From NCBI RefSeq assembly GCF_000744655.1, contig NZ_JQMJ01000004.1, forward strand, positions 4,898,001-4,962,000: 64,000 bases of DNA, read 5' to 3'. Source of the DNA: Streptacidiphilus rugosus AM-16 (GTDB lineage: Bacteria; Actinomycetota; Actinomycetes; Streptomycetales; Streptomycetaceae). Under the pieces are notes generated by a model. The model saw only the letters and a list, made by a program, of their open reading frames with translations, did not search any database and had not been told where the DNA came from. Position numbers and translations under genes: made by a program. Shown here piece after piece: positions 33,624 to 42,020 of the stretch. Every line of letters begins with the position of its first letter. Within the stretch, counting starts at the first letter, position 1.

Positions 33624-34238
33624 CTACGAGCCCGATGCCGAGCCGGCGTCCCGCGCCGCGGCGAGGGCTGCGGCGGCGGCATGGTCGGCGGTGTGCCGGT
33701 CGACGGATTCGCCGGTGATCAGGACTCGGAAGTAGACCGGTGCTGCCAGGTTCTTGATGAGTTCGGCTGCGTCCGTGTCCGGCGGCAGCTCGCCGCGGGC
33801 GACAGCGCGGTCGACGACAGGGCGGGCCCGCTCGATGCGGTCATGGAAGATACGGCGGCGGCTTTCTGCCAGCTCGGGGACGCGAACGGCAGCGTCGGAC
33901 ACCATGATCGCGAGCACCGCGCGGCCGATGGGGCTGCTGATCCAGGCGACCAGGCCGCGGGCCAGCAGTCGCAGATCCTCCGCGACGGAACCGGTGTCAG
34001 GGATGGGGATGTCGGCGGCGATGTGCTCAGTGAGTGCGTCGACGATCAGCGCGTCCAGGTCGGCCCAGCGCCGGTAGACGGTCGTCTTGTGCACGCCCGC
34101 TCGCTGCGCGATCTGGTCCACCGTCAGTGTGGTGTAGCCGCGCTCCACCAGTTCGTCGATCGTGGCGGCGAGGACAGCCGTCCGCACCTTGGCGCCGCGG
34201 CCGATCGTTGCTCGGCGCGCCGAGGCGGGTTGCTGCAT
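33624..34238 (-). CDS. TetR family regulator
   Basis: 204 aa from ATG 34238 (AGGAG with five-base spacing, preferred to ATG 34256). The DNA-binding part VRTAVLAATIDELVERGYTT then LTVDQIAQRAGVHKTTVYRR is clear, and the C-terminal domain (LLARGLVAWISSPIGRAVLA, DAAELIKNLAAPVYFRVLIT) is the TetR_C_16/AcrR-like ligand domain. It is divergent from the CMD gene at 34339, with GTTGC/GCAAC palindromes between them, and is likely the repressor of that operon. Confidence 0.88.
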   Translation of the reverse strand: MQQPASARRATIGRGAKVRTAVLAATIDELVERGYTTLTVDQIAQRAGVHKTTVYRRWADLDALIVDALTEHIAADIPIPDTGSVAEDLRLLARGLVAWISSPIGRAVLAIMVSDAAVRVPELAESRRRIFHDRIERARPVVDRAVARGELPPDTDAAELIKNLAAPVYFRVLITGESVDRHTADHAAAAALAAARDAGSASGS

Positions 34239-34305
34239 CGCAACTCCTAGTTGCATTGAGGGCGGGGGCGTGGCACGCTCAAATTATCGCAACTGCGAGT
34301 CGCAA
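34229..34305. promoter_or_regulatory. Cluster of GTTGC/GCAAC inverted repeats, TetR operators
   Basis: GTTGC (34229) pairs with GCAAC (34240), which also pairs with GTTGC (34250) in GCAACTCCTAGTTGC; a third element TCGCAACTGCGAGTCGCAAT lies at 34286-34305. They cover the start region of the TetR gene and the gap to the CMD operon, as expected for autoregulated divergent repression. Confidence 0.65.
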
Positions 34306-34338
34306 TGTGGCTTCCAGCCGCAGGAAACGGGGACTTCC

Positions 34339-35379
34339 ATGCCTGCGCCCTATCGTTTCGCCCCCGCGGTCCCGAAGTCCTTGGCAACAGGACAGGTCGC
34401 CGAGGTGTATGCCCGGATGCGCGCGGAGTTCCTGCTCGCCGACGGCCCCCTGATGAGTCTGTCGCCCGCCCCAGAACTCCTGACTGCCACCTGGGCACTG
34501 CTGCGCGAGGCCGAGCTCGCCGGGCGGGCCTCGCGCGCCGCCAAGGAGGCTGCCGCCGGGGCGGTCGCGCGCGCCAATCGGTGCCCGTTCTGCGTTGAGG
34601 CACATGCCCTGCTCGTCCACGGAGCCGGGGAGCACGACCTCGCCGAGGCCACGCGGAGCGGGGCAGTGCCGTCGGACGGCACGGGTGCGGCAGTCGTCGC
34701 CTGGGCGGGGGCCACCCGGACGCCCGGCGACCCGGCCCTGGCCGCTCCGCCCTTCCCGGCCGAGCACGCGGCCGAGTTCCTCGGCACTGTCCTGGTCAGC
34801 CACTTCGTCAACCGGATGGTCACCTCGCTGCTGGACGAGGACGCGTTGATTCCACAGCCGCTGCGCAGCTCGGGTCTGCTGCGTCGCCTCGCCGGCCTGA
34901 CCGTCCGACGCACCGCGCGCCGGCCCCTGCAGCCGGGCCCCGGTCTGAAGCTGCTCGCCGGCCTGCCGACGTCCGTGCCACCCGCCTGGGCAGGCGGCTC
35001 CCCCGTCGGCGTGGCGTATGCAACGCTGCGCGCTGTCGCGGCAGGTGGTGCCGCACTGCTCGGGCCGGAGGCGCAAGCACGCGTCGGCGCGACCGTCGCG
35101 GCCTGGGACGGAGCCCATGCGCCCCTTGGCGCGGGCTGGCTGGACACGCCGTTGGCCGGCCTGCCGGCCGCGGACCGCCCCGCCGCACGGCTCGCGCTGC
35201 TCGCCGCGCTCGCCCCCTACCGACTGACCGAGGCGGACGTGGCGTCCTGGCGCGCGAGCGCGCAGGAGCAGGGCACGGACGCGAACCTGGTCCGGGTGCT
35301 CGCCTTCGGCGCGATCACGGCCGTCGAGCGCATCGAGAGCTGGATCGCACCGGTCACCGCAGAGAGGACCCCGGCATGA
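34339..35379 (+). CDS. Carboxymuconolactone decarboxylase / AhpD-like protein
   Basis: 346 aa. The AhpD-type core is at about residues 40-110: LLTATWALLREAELAGRASR, then EAAAGAVARANRCPFCVEAH with the redox CxxC and following His. A second helical region (FLGTVLVSHFVNRMVTSLLD) and a C-terminal helical domain follow. AhpD-like proteins reduce peroxiredoxin partners or act as alkylhydroperoxidases. It forms an operon with an NTF2-like gene (ATGA overlap) under the divergent TetR. Confidence 0.85.
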   Translation: MPAPYRFAPAVPKSLATGQVAEVYARMRAEFLLADGPLMSLSPAPELLTATWALLREAELAGRASRAAKEAAAGAVARANRCPFCVEAHALLVHGAGEHDLAEATRSGAVPSDGTGAAVVAWAGATRTPGDPALAAPPFPAEHAAEFLGTVLVSHFVNRMVTSLLDEDALIPQPLRSSGLLRRLAGLTVRRTARRPLQPGPGLKLLAGLPTSVPPAWAGGSPVGVAYATLRAVAAGGAALLGPEAQARVGATVAAWDGAHAPLGAGWLDTPLAGLPAADRPAARLALLAALAPYRLTEADVASWRASAQEQGTDANLVRVLAFGAITAVERIESWIAPVTAERTPA

Positions 35380-35816
35380 ACCCGGCACCCATCTCTCCCG
35401 CGCAGGACCTCCGTGGCTACCTGCACACCTACCTCACCGGGGCGGTCTTCGGCGACGAACCGCCCGACGTCCTGTTCGACCGCTTCCACACTCCGGACTT
35501 CGAGCAACTGCACGACGGGGCGCTACTCGATCGCGACAAGCTGGTCGCGCACACCCGTCCGGCCCGCAGGAACGTGACGGCCTTGCACCTGAACGTCCAC
35601 GACGCCCTCGTCGACGGCGACCGCGTCGCCGCCCACTACACGCTACGCACCACCATGCGCCGCGGCCCCGAACTTGTCTCCGAGGTATGGCTGTTCGGCA
35701 ACCTCGCGCCCGACGGGCGACTCCACCGAATCGTCTCGACGAGCCGCACCGACCCCGTTCGAACCTCCGCCGCAGACCAAGCGGCGACCGACCGCGCCAC
35801 CCCCTCCCCCGACTGA
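35376..35816 (+). CDS. SnoaL/NTF2-like protein
   Basis: 146 aa. LRGYLHTYLTGAVFGDEPPD, FHTPDFEQLHDGALLDRDKL, then ALHLNVHDALVDGDRVAAHY and GPELVSEVWLFGNLAPDGRL form the cone-shaped alpha+beta fold of SnoaL-like/NTF2-like proteins. A Pro/Ala tail follows. The start overlaps the CMD stop by four bases. No catalytic residues can be assigned; it may bind a small hydrophobic substrate that the CMD protein also handles. Confidence 0.78.
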   Translation: MNPAPISPAQDLRGYLHTYLTGAVFGDEPPDVLFDRFHTPDFEQLHDGALLDRDKLVAHTRPARRNVTALHLNVHDALVDGDRVAAHYTLRTTMRRGPELVSEVWLFGNLAPDGRLHRIVSTSRTDPVRTSAADQAATDRATPSPD

Positions 35817-35901
35817 CCGCCGCACGCCACCAGCCGCCGAACAGGATGACAGCTTCGCGGGCTCGCGCGCGGCACGTGGGCATCACCGGTCGCGCGCCGG
35901 G

Positions 35902-36534
35902 TCAGTCCGGGTTCCAGTCGGCTCGGCGGACCGTTTCGGCGAACTGCTCGGCGTCGACGGTTGCGTCGCGGAGTTCCTCGGGCCACTGTGCGACGACGTC
36001 GGCGGCCCAGCCGGCCCATTCGGCGACGAGCCGGTAGTAGTCGGTGAGGAAGCGTCCGACGAGGAGGAGTTGGGCAGCGCGCTCGGGGAAGGGCCCGGCG
36101 CCCGACTGGTAGTCGCGGGCCGCTGCGAGGTTGCCCTGGTTGCGTTCGACGGCCCAGGCACGTGCCGCGCGCAGGGTGGCCAGGGTGGCGGCCGGCGAGG
36201 CGGATTCGGCGAAGAACACCTGCAGCAGCTGTTCGCACTCCAGCACCGGGCCCTCGCCCGGCTCGTGCAACCAGGCCACGAGCCTTTCCCGGCCCTCCTC
36301 GGTGATGGCGTAGACCGTCCTCGGCCGGCGACCCACCAGCTGCCGCTCGGCCCGTGCCAGCCCGAGACGGACGAGCTTCTTGGGCTCTTCGTAGATCTTG
36401 CTCCTCGCCCGGGGCCAAATCCGTCCCAGGCTGCGATCCATCTGTTGCGCGAGCTCGTAGGTGCTCCACGCGCGCACCGAGAGCAGACCGAGGATCGCGT
36501 AGGACGTGGTGGTGAGTGCCGGGTCGCTTGACAT
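35902..36534 (-). CDS. PadR family transcriptional regulator
   Basis: 210 aa. The N-terminal winged helix (TTTSYAILGLLSVRAWSTYE, KIYEEPKKLVRLGLARAERQ, RPRTVYAITEEGRERLVAWL) is the PadR domain; the C-terminal half is a Vir-type dimerisation helix bundle (LQVFFAESASPAATLATLRA). It is divergent from the methyltransferase gene at 36597, 62 bp away, and probably represses it and itself. Confidence 0.9.
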   Translation of the reverse strand: MSSDPALTTTSYAILGLLSVRAWSTYELAQQMDRSLGRIWPRARSKIYEEPKKLVRLGLARAERQLVGRRPRTVYAITEEGRERLVAWLHEPGEGPVLECEQLLQVFFAESASPAATLATLRAARAWAVERNQGNLAAARDYQSGAGPFPERAAQLLLVGRFLTDYYRLVAEWAGWAADVVAQWPEELRDATVDAEQFAETVRRADWNPD

Positions 36535-36554
36535 CGCCGCCTCCGAGGCGTAAT

Positions 36555-36587
36555 CCAGACTTTAGTCCCAAAGGGAGTATAAGGGAG
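36555..36587. promoter_or_regulatory. PadR/methyltransferase divergent promoter, TCCCAAAGGGA palindrome
   Basis: Between the divergent starts lies an AT-richer stretch with ACTTTAG, the palindrome TCCCAAAGGGA and AGTATAAGG. It is the only place for an operator in this short gap. Confidence 0.45.
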
Positions 36588-36596
36588 ATGGTCGTA

Positions 36597-37448
36597 ATGA
36601 CCGGGACGCTCCAGATCGACCCATCCAACGCGGATCAAGCCCGCGCCTGGGACGGCCAGGAGGGTGACTACTGGGCGCAGGAGGCCGACCAGTTCGACCG
36701 CGCCCTGCGCGGATACCAGGCCCGCTTCCTCGACGCCGCCGCGATCGTCCCCACAGACCAGGTCCTGGACATCGGCTGCGGTACAGGTGAAACCACCCGT
36801 GACGCAGCACGGCGCGCCACTGCCGGCCACGCCCTGGGCCTGGACCTGTCCGGCGAGATGCTCCGCGTCGCGCGGCAGCGCGGAGCGGCAGAACAACTGC
36901 CCAACGTGACGTTCGAGCAGGCCGACGCCCAGGTGCGCCAGTTCCCCCGGGGCGAGTTCGACGTGGCGATCAGCCGGACCGGCACCATGTTCTTCGCCGA
37001 CACGCTCACGGCTTTCCGCAACATCGCCCGATCCCTGCGCCCCGGCGGCCGACTCGTCCAGCTGGTCTGGCAGCCCCCACAGCGCAACGAATGGTTCACG
37101 GCCTTCACCACCGCGCTCGCCGCCGGCCGGGGCCTCCCCGTCCAGCCGCCGAATGCGCCCGGGCCGTTCGCTCTGGCCGACGCCGACCGCGTGAGCGGAC
37201 TGCTCACCGACGCAGGCTTCCACGCGCCGCACATCGAGGAGCTCACCGCGCCGATGCACTTCGGCGCCGATCCCGACACCGCGCAGCGGTTCGTCACCGG
37301 CCTGCTCGGCTGGCTACTCAACGGCCTCGACCACGCCGGCCGGACCCGTGCCCTGGCCGATCTGCGCGCGAGCATCGAGGCCCATCGCACGCCCGAGGGC
37401 GTCCTGTACCCGTCAGCCACCCGGCTGATCATCACTGCCCGCGCCTGA
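36597..37448 (+). CDS. Class I SAM-dependent methyltransferase
   Basis: 283 aa from ATG 36597 (GGGAG nine bases upstream; ATG 36588 is too close to it). Motif I VLDIGCGTGETTRDAAR, motif II GLDLSGEMLRVAR, then FDVAISRTGTMFFADTLTAF and IARSLRPGGRLVQLVWQ are all present. The C-terminal cap is typical of small-molecule methyltransferases (UbiE/Methyltransf_25 type). Substrate unknown. A YciI gene follows after 50 bp, and a PadR regulator is divergent. Confidence 0.9.
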   Translation: MTGTLQIDPSNADQARAWDGQEGDYWAQEADQFDRALRGYQARFLDAAAIVPTDQVLDIGCGTGETTRDAARRATAGHALGLDLSGEMLRVARQRGAAEQLPNVTFEQADAQVRQFPRGEFDVAISRTGTMFFADTLTAFRNIARSLRPGGRLVQLVWQPPQRNEWFTAFTTALAAGRGLPVQPPNAPGPFALADADRVSGLLTDAGFHAPHIEELTAPMHFGADPDTAQRFVTGLLGWLLNGLDHAGRTRALADLRASIEAHRTPEGVLYPSATRLIITARA

Positions 37449-37498
37449 GCTGGCCACACGCCGCCCGAGCGCACCGAACCCCCAGGGAGATGGCCACC

Positions 37499-37840
37499 AT
37501 GGGCTACTTCGCCGTCACCCGCGAAGCGGGACCCGCCTGGACCGATGGCCAGGGCATCACCGCACAACCGCGGCTCGAGCAGCACGCCGCCTTCATGGAC
37601 ACCCTCGCCGGAACAGGCTTCGTCCTGTTCGCAGGTCCGCTGTCCGGCACCGAGAAGGGCCGCCTACGCGCGCTGCTGATCGTCGATGCGGACAACGAGA
37701 CGGAGATCCGGCAACGACTCGCCGACGACCCCTGGGCCCTCAGCGGTCACCTCCGAACCGCCGGCATCGAGCCGTGGAACCTCTTCGTCGGCGCCGAGCG
37801 GATCAACACGCTGTCCGGACAAGCCCCGGCACGTCACTGA
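37499..37840 (+). CDS. YciI-like (YCII-related) protein
   Basis: 113 aa from ATG 37499 (GGGAG well spaced). MGYFAVTREAGPAWTDGQGI, RLEQHAAFMDTLAGTGFVLF, AGPLSGTEKGRLRALLIVDA and IRQRLADDPWALSGHL follow the YCII dimeric ferredoxin-like fold, with the conserved His and Asp/Asp-Pro. Possibly a small enzyme acting on the same compound as the methyltransferase. Its last seven bases overlap the convergent gene 37834-38136. Confidence 0.82.
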   Translation: MGYFAVTREAGPAWTDGQGITAQPRLEQHAAFMDTLAGTGFVLFAGPLSGTEKGRLRALLIVDADNETEIRQRLADDPWALSGHLRTAGIEPWNLFVGAERINTLSGQAPARH

Positions 37841-38136
37841 GGGCCGTCAGGTTCTGCCTTCGCCAAGACCTCGAAGCGTGCGGCATCCGGTAGGTACTCG
37901 ATGCAGCCCAGGATGGCCAGGCGTCCGAAGGACACCTCGATGCTCGCCTCGACCACATGGTCGAATGCGTGACGAGCGTCGCTCGGTGAGCGGTCCGGAA
38001 GCTCGACCGTCACGTCGACGTACATGTTGACTTCGGTCCCGATGCCGAGCGTCTGCTCCGATACCGCGAGGCCGTCCGACACCGCTTCGTCGGTCCGGGC
38101 GTCACTCAGATCATCTTCGGCGTTCTCGTCCATCAC
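37834..38136 (-). CDS. Hypothetical protein, 100 aa; true start probably lost or upstream
   Basis: TLGIGTEVNMYVDVTVELPD and AFDHVVEASIEVSFGRLAIL are beta-rich and well formed. In frame upstream of ATG 38136 the sequence reads EQLRLFADYFQIHV, which looks like a normal N terminus, but there is no start codon in that frame; ATG at about 38187 is two bases out of frame. A small insertion may have broken the 5' end. The family is unknown to me. Confidence 0.55.
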   Translation of the reverse strand: MMDENAEDDLSDARTDEAVSDGLAVSEQTLGIGTEVNMYVDVTVELPDRSPSDARHAFDHVVEASIEVSFGRLAILGCIEYLPDAARFEVLAKAEPDGPQ

Positions 38137-38238
38137 ATGGATCTGGAAGTAGTCCGCGAAGAGCCGCAGCTGCTCGTCTCCATCAGGTCCCTCGTGTCCT
38201 CTGTCGACTCTTGCCGGGCCACGCGTCGTGTGGTTTGT

Positions 38239-38772
38239 TCAGCTGTCCGCCGCGAGACGCCGCGAGGCATCGGGCCAGGGCACGGGTTCCTGCGCGTCCT
38301 CGGCCATCATGACCTCCTCCCACCAGCCCGTCCCGTCCAGCCAGGAGCTCAGCCACTGCGCCAGGGACGGCGAGTCGAGAAACCATGCGTCGGCCCAGTC
38401 CTCGGGGCCGGCGTTCGGCTCGAAGAGCAGAACCGGCGCAGCCGGATCGAGGCAGTCCACGGCGGCATACATGCCGCAGCCCCAGTCCAGGATCGGCAGG
38501 ACGCCGCGCGGCCAGTACTCGGAGGCCGCAGTGCTGCGGGGCGGCCCGTACTCGGACACAGCCGTTCGTCCGGGTCCGATGAGCGGCAGCAGGGTGTACT
38601 CCGGGCCGAAGCCCCCGTTGGCCACTTGCCGGTACAGCAGGCTCAGCAGCGTGAATCCGAGTTCACGCTCGGCTGCCGCGATGTCCTTCTCGGTAACGCA
38701 GGCCGGCAGGACTTCCGCCTGTTGGAGCACGCGTTCACGGACGCGCAGTACGAGATCCGAAAGGTCGCTCAT
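38239..38772 (-). CDS. SMI1/KNR4 (SUKH) family protein
   Basis: 177 aa. VTEKDIAAAERELGFTLLSL, LYRQVANGGFGPEYTLLPLI, and ILDWGCGMYAAVDCLDP, FLDSPSLAQWLSSWLDGTGW are the SUKH signature order (the G-F-G-P-x-Y-x-L block is diagnostic). Bacterial SUKH proteins are mostly immunity proteins against polymorphic toxins. Its ATG overlaps the stop of 38769-39305, so they are translated as a pair. Confidence 0.85.
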   Translation of the reverse strand: MSDLSDLVLRVRERVLQQAEVLPACVTEKDIAAAERELGFTLLSLLYRQVANGGFGPEYTLLPLIGPGRTAVSEYGPPRSTAASEYWPRGVLPILDWGCGMYAAVDCLDPAAPVLLFEPNAGPEDWADAWFLDSPSLAQWLSSWLDGTGWWEEVMMAEDAQEPVPWPDASRRLAADS

Positions 38773-39305
38773 GCCCCCGGCTCCTGACGGCCGAGGTGTC
38801 GGTCGAGAATGTCCGCGGAACTCGGAGCAAGCCGGTAGATGCCCTGCAGGCTGAGCGCGCGCAGGAGCCGCCCGTCCTCGACATACTTGAGCTTCCGCTC
38901 GCCTCGGCGCGAGGTGAAGGTGAGTTGTTCCAGGCAGTCCCCTGGCAAAGGCGCGTCGAACCGGATAGCGGTCCCCGGCGAGCCGAGCACGACCTCGGAG
39001 ATGCAGCCGCTCTTCAACGGGCGCCAGTGGGTCAGCGCGGGGTAGTCCTCGTCGGCCAGCTCCACGCCCGCCTGGTCGTAGTCGACGATCTGGCGAACCT
39101 CCATCGCGCAAACCGTGTGGAGCGCGGCCTGCCAGGCACGGACGGCGAACACGCGGTCACCAGGTACGACTCCCGCCCGCCGGAAGCTCGGGCGGGACTG
39201 GTGGGGGCCGCCGAACAGCACGGTCGGACGCTGTCCGGTGAAGCCGCCGCGTATCAACTCGCGACACAGGTCATTGGTCCACAGCACGGTGTAGGAGTTC
39301 GCCAC
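38769..39305 (-). CDS. Hypothetical partner of the SUKH protein, PUA/ASCH-like
   Basis: 178 aa from GTG 39305. TNDLCRELIRGGFTGQRPTV, then VVPGDRVFAVRAWQAALHTV, CAMEVRQIVDYDQAG and LTFTSRRGERKLKYVEDGRL. The pattern of basic strand, GDRVFAVR and following strands resembles PUA/ASCH RNA-binding folds; this is inference. Coupled by ATGA to the SUKH gene. If SUKH is the immunity partner, this could be a toxin or second immunity protein, but no nuclease motif is clear. Confidence 0.55.
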   Translation of the reverse strand: MANSYTVLWTNDLCRELIRGGFTGQRPTVLFGGPHQSRPSFRRAGVVPGDRVFAVRAWQAALHTVCAMEVRQIVDYDQAGVELADEDYPALTHWRPLKSGCISEVVLGSPGTAIRFDAPLPGDCLEQLTFTSRRGERKLKYVEDGRLLRALSLQGIYRLAPSSADILDRHLGRQEPGA

Positions 39306-39536
39306 GCACGAAACGTAGCGGCCACCACCGACACGGCCGCAGGCTGTCCGGTGAGGATGGTCCCAACCCCGCACAGAGCAGATCCGCATTTCTCGCCACC
39401 CGCACGGGTCGCGGGCGCCCGCGAGACGCTCTCGTCGTCGTTGAGTCCTGGTGGCTGCGGCCCGAGCCCACACCAAACCGAGGCACGCAGCCGCGCCACC
39501 CGCCGCTGTACCTGGGTAGGTGCTTGCGCGCGACCG

Positions 39537-41723
39537 TCAGGTCGGCGGGCGGAGGGCGACGATGGAGCTGCGGCCGGTGGTGGTCAGGATCAGGCCGCCG
39601 TCCAGGGAGAGCAGGGCGTCCGACCGGAGGTCCGGTCCTGATGGACTCTGGCGGGGGGTGCTGGACCACAGGAGGCGTCCGTCGGTGAGGGAGAGGCAGG
39701 TGATCCTCGCGAGCCGGTCGCGGAGGTAGACGCGGTCGCCGGAGACGAGGGTCGAGGCGACGTCGTCGTTCAGTGTCTGTGTCCAGCCGGGTCGGCCGGT
39801 GGCCAGACTCGCCACCGCGACGTGCCCGTCACCCCGCACCGCCACGAGGATGTCTGTGCCGAAGTAGGCGGTACCGTCCAGGGGACGGGACAGGGGGCGC
39901 GAGGTCGTGGCCCCGGTGGTGAGGTTGACGGTGGTGTAGGCCGTCACGCGGGACAGTTCCGGTCCGGACTCGGGGAGCACGAGGGCGCCGCCACTGGACG
40001 GGAGAGGGCTCGGCAGGTTCAGCGAGGCGTGGGCGGGTATGACACGCCGCCACTGGATCTTCCCGGTTCCGAGGTCGAAGCGGATCAGCGCGGTTCTGGA
40101 CGAACGCTCGACGGCGACGTCCGGAGCGCCCTGCACGGCGTAGGTGAGCCCGCCCTGGGGATAGGGGCGGGACCACAGGATCCGGGCGGTGGGCCCGGTG
40201 GTGTCCAGTGCCAGGTAGTGGTCGCCCAGCAGCAGGACGGTGTGGCCGGCGTCCACGGCATCAGGGGTGGCGGTCATGTCGTTGCGCATGGAAAGGGCGG
40301 GGGAGCGCCACAGCACGGCGCCCGTGGTCGTGGACAGGCCGACCGCGGTGAGCTGACCTGGCAGGCCGGTGATGTTGGACAGGGCCAGGACGACCACCAC
40401 GCGAGCGTCGGCACTGACCTCCGACGCGCCCCAGTGACCGCCTCCGGGAGCGGTGGCATGCCACAGGGCCTGGCCGGTCCTGGGGTCTACGGCCACCAAG
40501 CGCGTGTCCGCGACGCAGACCAGTACCGGCTCGGCCGACCGGCAGCCCACGCGAAGCGACGCGCTGGGGCCGTCGGCGGGCAGGTTCAGTGCGGACCAGC
40601 TCCGCTCCCAGACGGCCCAGCCGCGCGGTCGCGGTGCGTCCGCCGGCTCCGTGACCGTCGGGGGCGTCCGGGAGCTGTTCGCGACCGGACTCCCGGTGGA
40701 TGAGGAGACGGTCGGCCCCGCGGAGGAGCGTGCCTGGCCGGTGCTCGAGTTCCACAGCAGTGAGCCGAGCACGGTCACGACCGCGAGGGCGACCGCGCCC
40801 AGGGACATCAGCAGGGCCGGGCGCCGCCGTTTCGGGACGGGCGAGGCTGCGGGGCCCGGCGCGGTGGCCGGGGCAGCCGTCGGGGACGGCACGGTCCCCA
40901 GGGCCGGCAGGGTCCGGGCGTCGGGTGAGCGGAGGAACTCCAGGACCTCGTCCGGACCCGGCCGGTCCTCCGGGTTTTTCTGCAGGCACCAGGTGATCAG
41001 CGCCCGGAGGTCGTCCGGGAGGTCACCGAGGGCCGGCTCCTTGAAGACGACGTTGAAGGCGGCGGCGTACATCTCCTCCGCGTCGAACGGCCCCCGGCCG
41101 ATGGCGGCGTAGGTGAGTACGGAGCCGAGGGCGAAGAGGTCGGCGGCCGGGCCGGTGGCGGCGGGGTCCTGGATCTGCTCCGGCGCCATGAAGGGCGGGG
41201 TGCCGATGAGGCGTCCGGTCGTGGTGAGAGTGGAGCCGTCGTGGGACCGCGAGATCCCGAAGTCGATGACGCGCGGACCGTTCTCCGCCAGCAGCACGTT
41301 CGCGGGCTTGAGGTCCCGGTGCACGACACCGGCGCGGTGGATGTCGCGCAGCGCCTCGGCGAGGCCGTAGGCCAGTTGCCAGACCTCCGCGGCGGCCAGT
41401 GGACCGCGCTGTCTCACCCGTGCCGCGAGCGTCGGCGCGTCCACGAACTCCGTGGCCAGCCACGGGCGTTCCGCGTCGACGTCGGCGTCGAGAACCGACG
41501 CGGTGTAGGCGCCGCTGACCGCCCGGGCGGCGGTGACCTCCCGGGCGAAGCGGGTACGGAAGTCGGGGTCGGCGGCGTACTCGGCGCGGATCACCTTCAC
41601 GGCCACCCGGCGCCCCGTGGGCGACAGCGCGAGATGGACCACGCCCATCCCACCCGCGCCCAGCTGCCGTTCCACCCGGAACGGACCTATCGCCGCCGCT
41701 TCTCCAAGATCTTCAGCACCCAC
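39537..41723 (-). CDS. Ser/Thr protein kinase with PQQ-type propeller
   Basis: 728 aa. Kinase domain about residues 13-275: Gly loop LGAGGMGVVHLA, catalytic Lys in VAVKVI, VHRDLKPANVLL, DFGIS, and GTPPFMAPEQ. A Pro/Ala linker leads to one membrane helix (LLMSLGAVALAVVTVLGSLL, about 305-325). The extracytoplasmic part (about 375-728) has PQQ-like blades (VAVDPRTGQALWHATAPGGG, GLSTTTGAVLWRSPALS, ATGRPGWTQTL, LTDGRLLWSSTP). It probably senses an external ligand and phosphorylates cytoplasmic targets. No phosphatase gene is adjacent. Confidence 0.93.
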   Translation of the reverse strand: MGAEDLGEAAAIGPFRVERQLGAGGMGVVHLALSPTGRRVAVKVIRAEYAADPDFRTRFAREVTAARAVSGAYTASVLDADVDAERPWLATEFVDAPTLAARVRQRGPLAAAEVWQLAYGLAEALRDIHRAGVVHRDLKPANVLLAENGPRVIDFGISRSHDGSTLTTTGRLIGTPPFMAPEQIQDPAATGPAADLFALGSVLTYAAIGRGPFDAEEMYAAAFNVVFKEPALGDLPDDLRALITWCLQKNPEDRPGPDEVLEFLRSPDARTLPALGTVPSPTAAPATAPGPAASPVPKRRRPALLMSLGAVALAVVTVLGSLLWNSSTGQARSSAGPTVSSSTGSPVANSSRTPPTVTEPADAPRPRGWAVWERSWSALNLPADGPSASLRVGCRSAEPVLVCVADTRLVAVDPRTGQALWHATAPGGGHWGASEVSADARVVVVLALSNITGLPGQLTAVGLSTTTGAVLWRSPALSMRNDMTATPDAVDAGHTVLLLGDHYLALDTTGPTARILWSRPYPQGGLTYAVQGAPDVAVERSSRTALIRFDLGTGKIQWRRVIPAHASLNLPSPLPSSGGALVLPESGPELSRVTAYTTVNLTTGATTSRPLSRPLDGTAYFGTDILVAVRGDGHVAVASLATGRPGWTQTLNDDVASTLVSGDRVYLRDRLARITCLSLTDGRLLWSSTPRQSPSGPDLRSDALLSLDGGLILTTTGRSSIVALRPPT

Positions 41724-41842
41724 GGGCCCACTGTAGGCCCTGGACGCCGCAGCGCGGCCCGACGATCACTGCATTGATCCGGCCGCGGATGATGTGCCGT
41801 CACCAACGGAGGTCAGTCATCTCGGAAAGCGGCGGTCGGGAC

Positions 41843-41974
41843 CTACGGCCGCGGCGGCAGGGTCGTGAAGGCGGTGCACCCGGCCGACGTGCTCGGGCCG
41901 GGGTTGACCGTGCAGACGGTCTCGGCAGCGACATTGGAGGGGTTGAGCACGACGACGTGCAGGGTGTTGCCCAT
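41843..41974 (-). pseudogene. Fragment of a secreted hypothetical protein
   Basis: A minus-strand frame reads GNTLHVVVLNPSNVAAETVC, TVNPGPSTSAGCTAFTTLPP and RP then stop. It looks like the C terminus of a Cys-containing exported protein. In-frame sequence upstream (ALTAVSTSV) is cut by a TAG at about 42008. No signal peptide remains. Confidence 0.38.
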
Positions 41975-42020
41975 CACCGACGTCGAGACGGCGGTGAGGG
42001 CGGGATGCTAGAAAGCCCTG

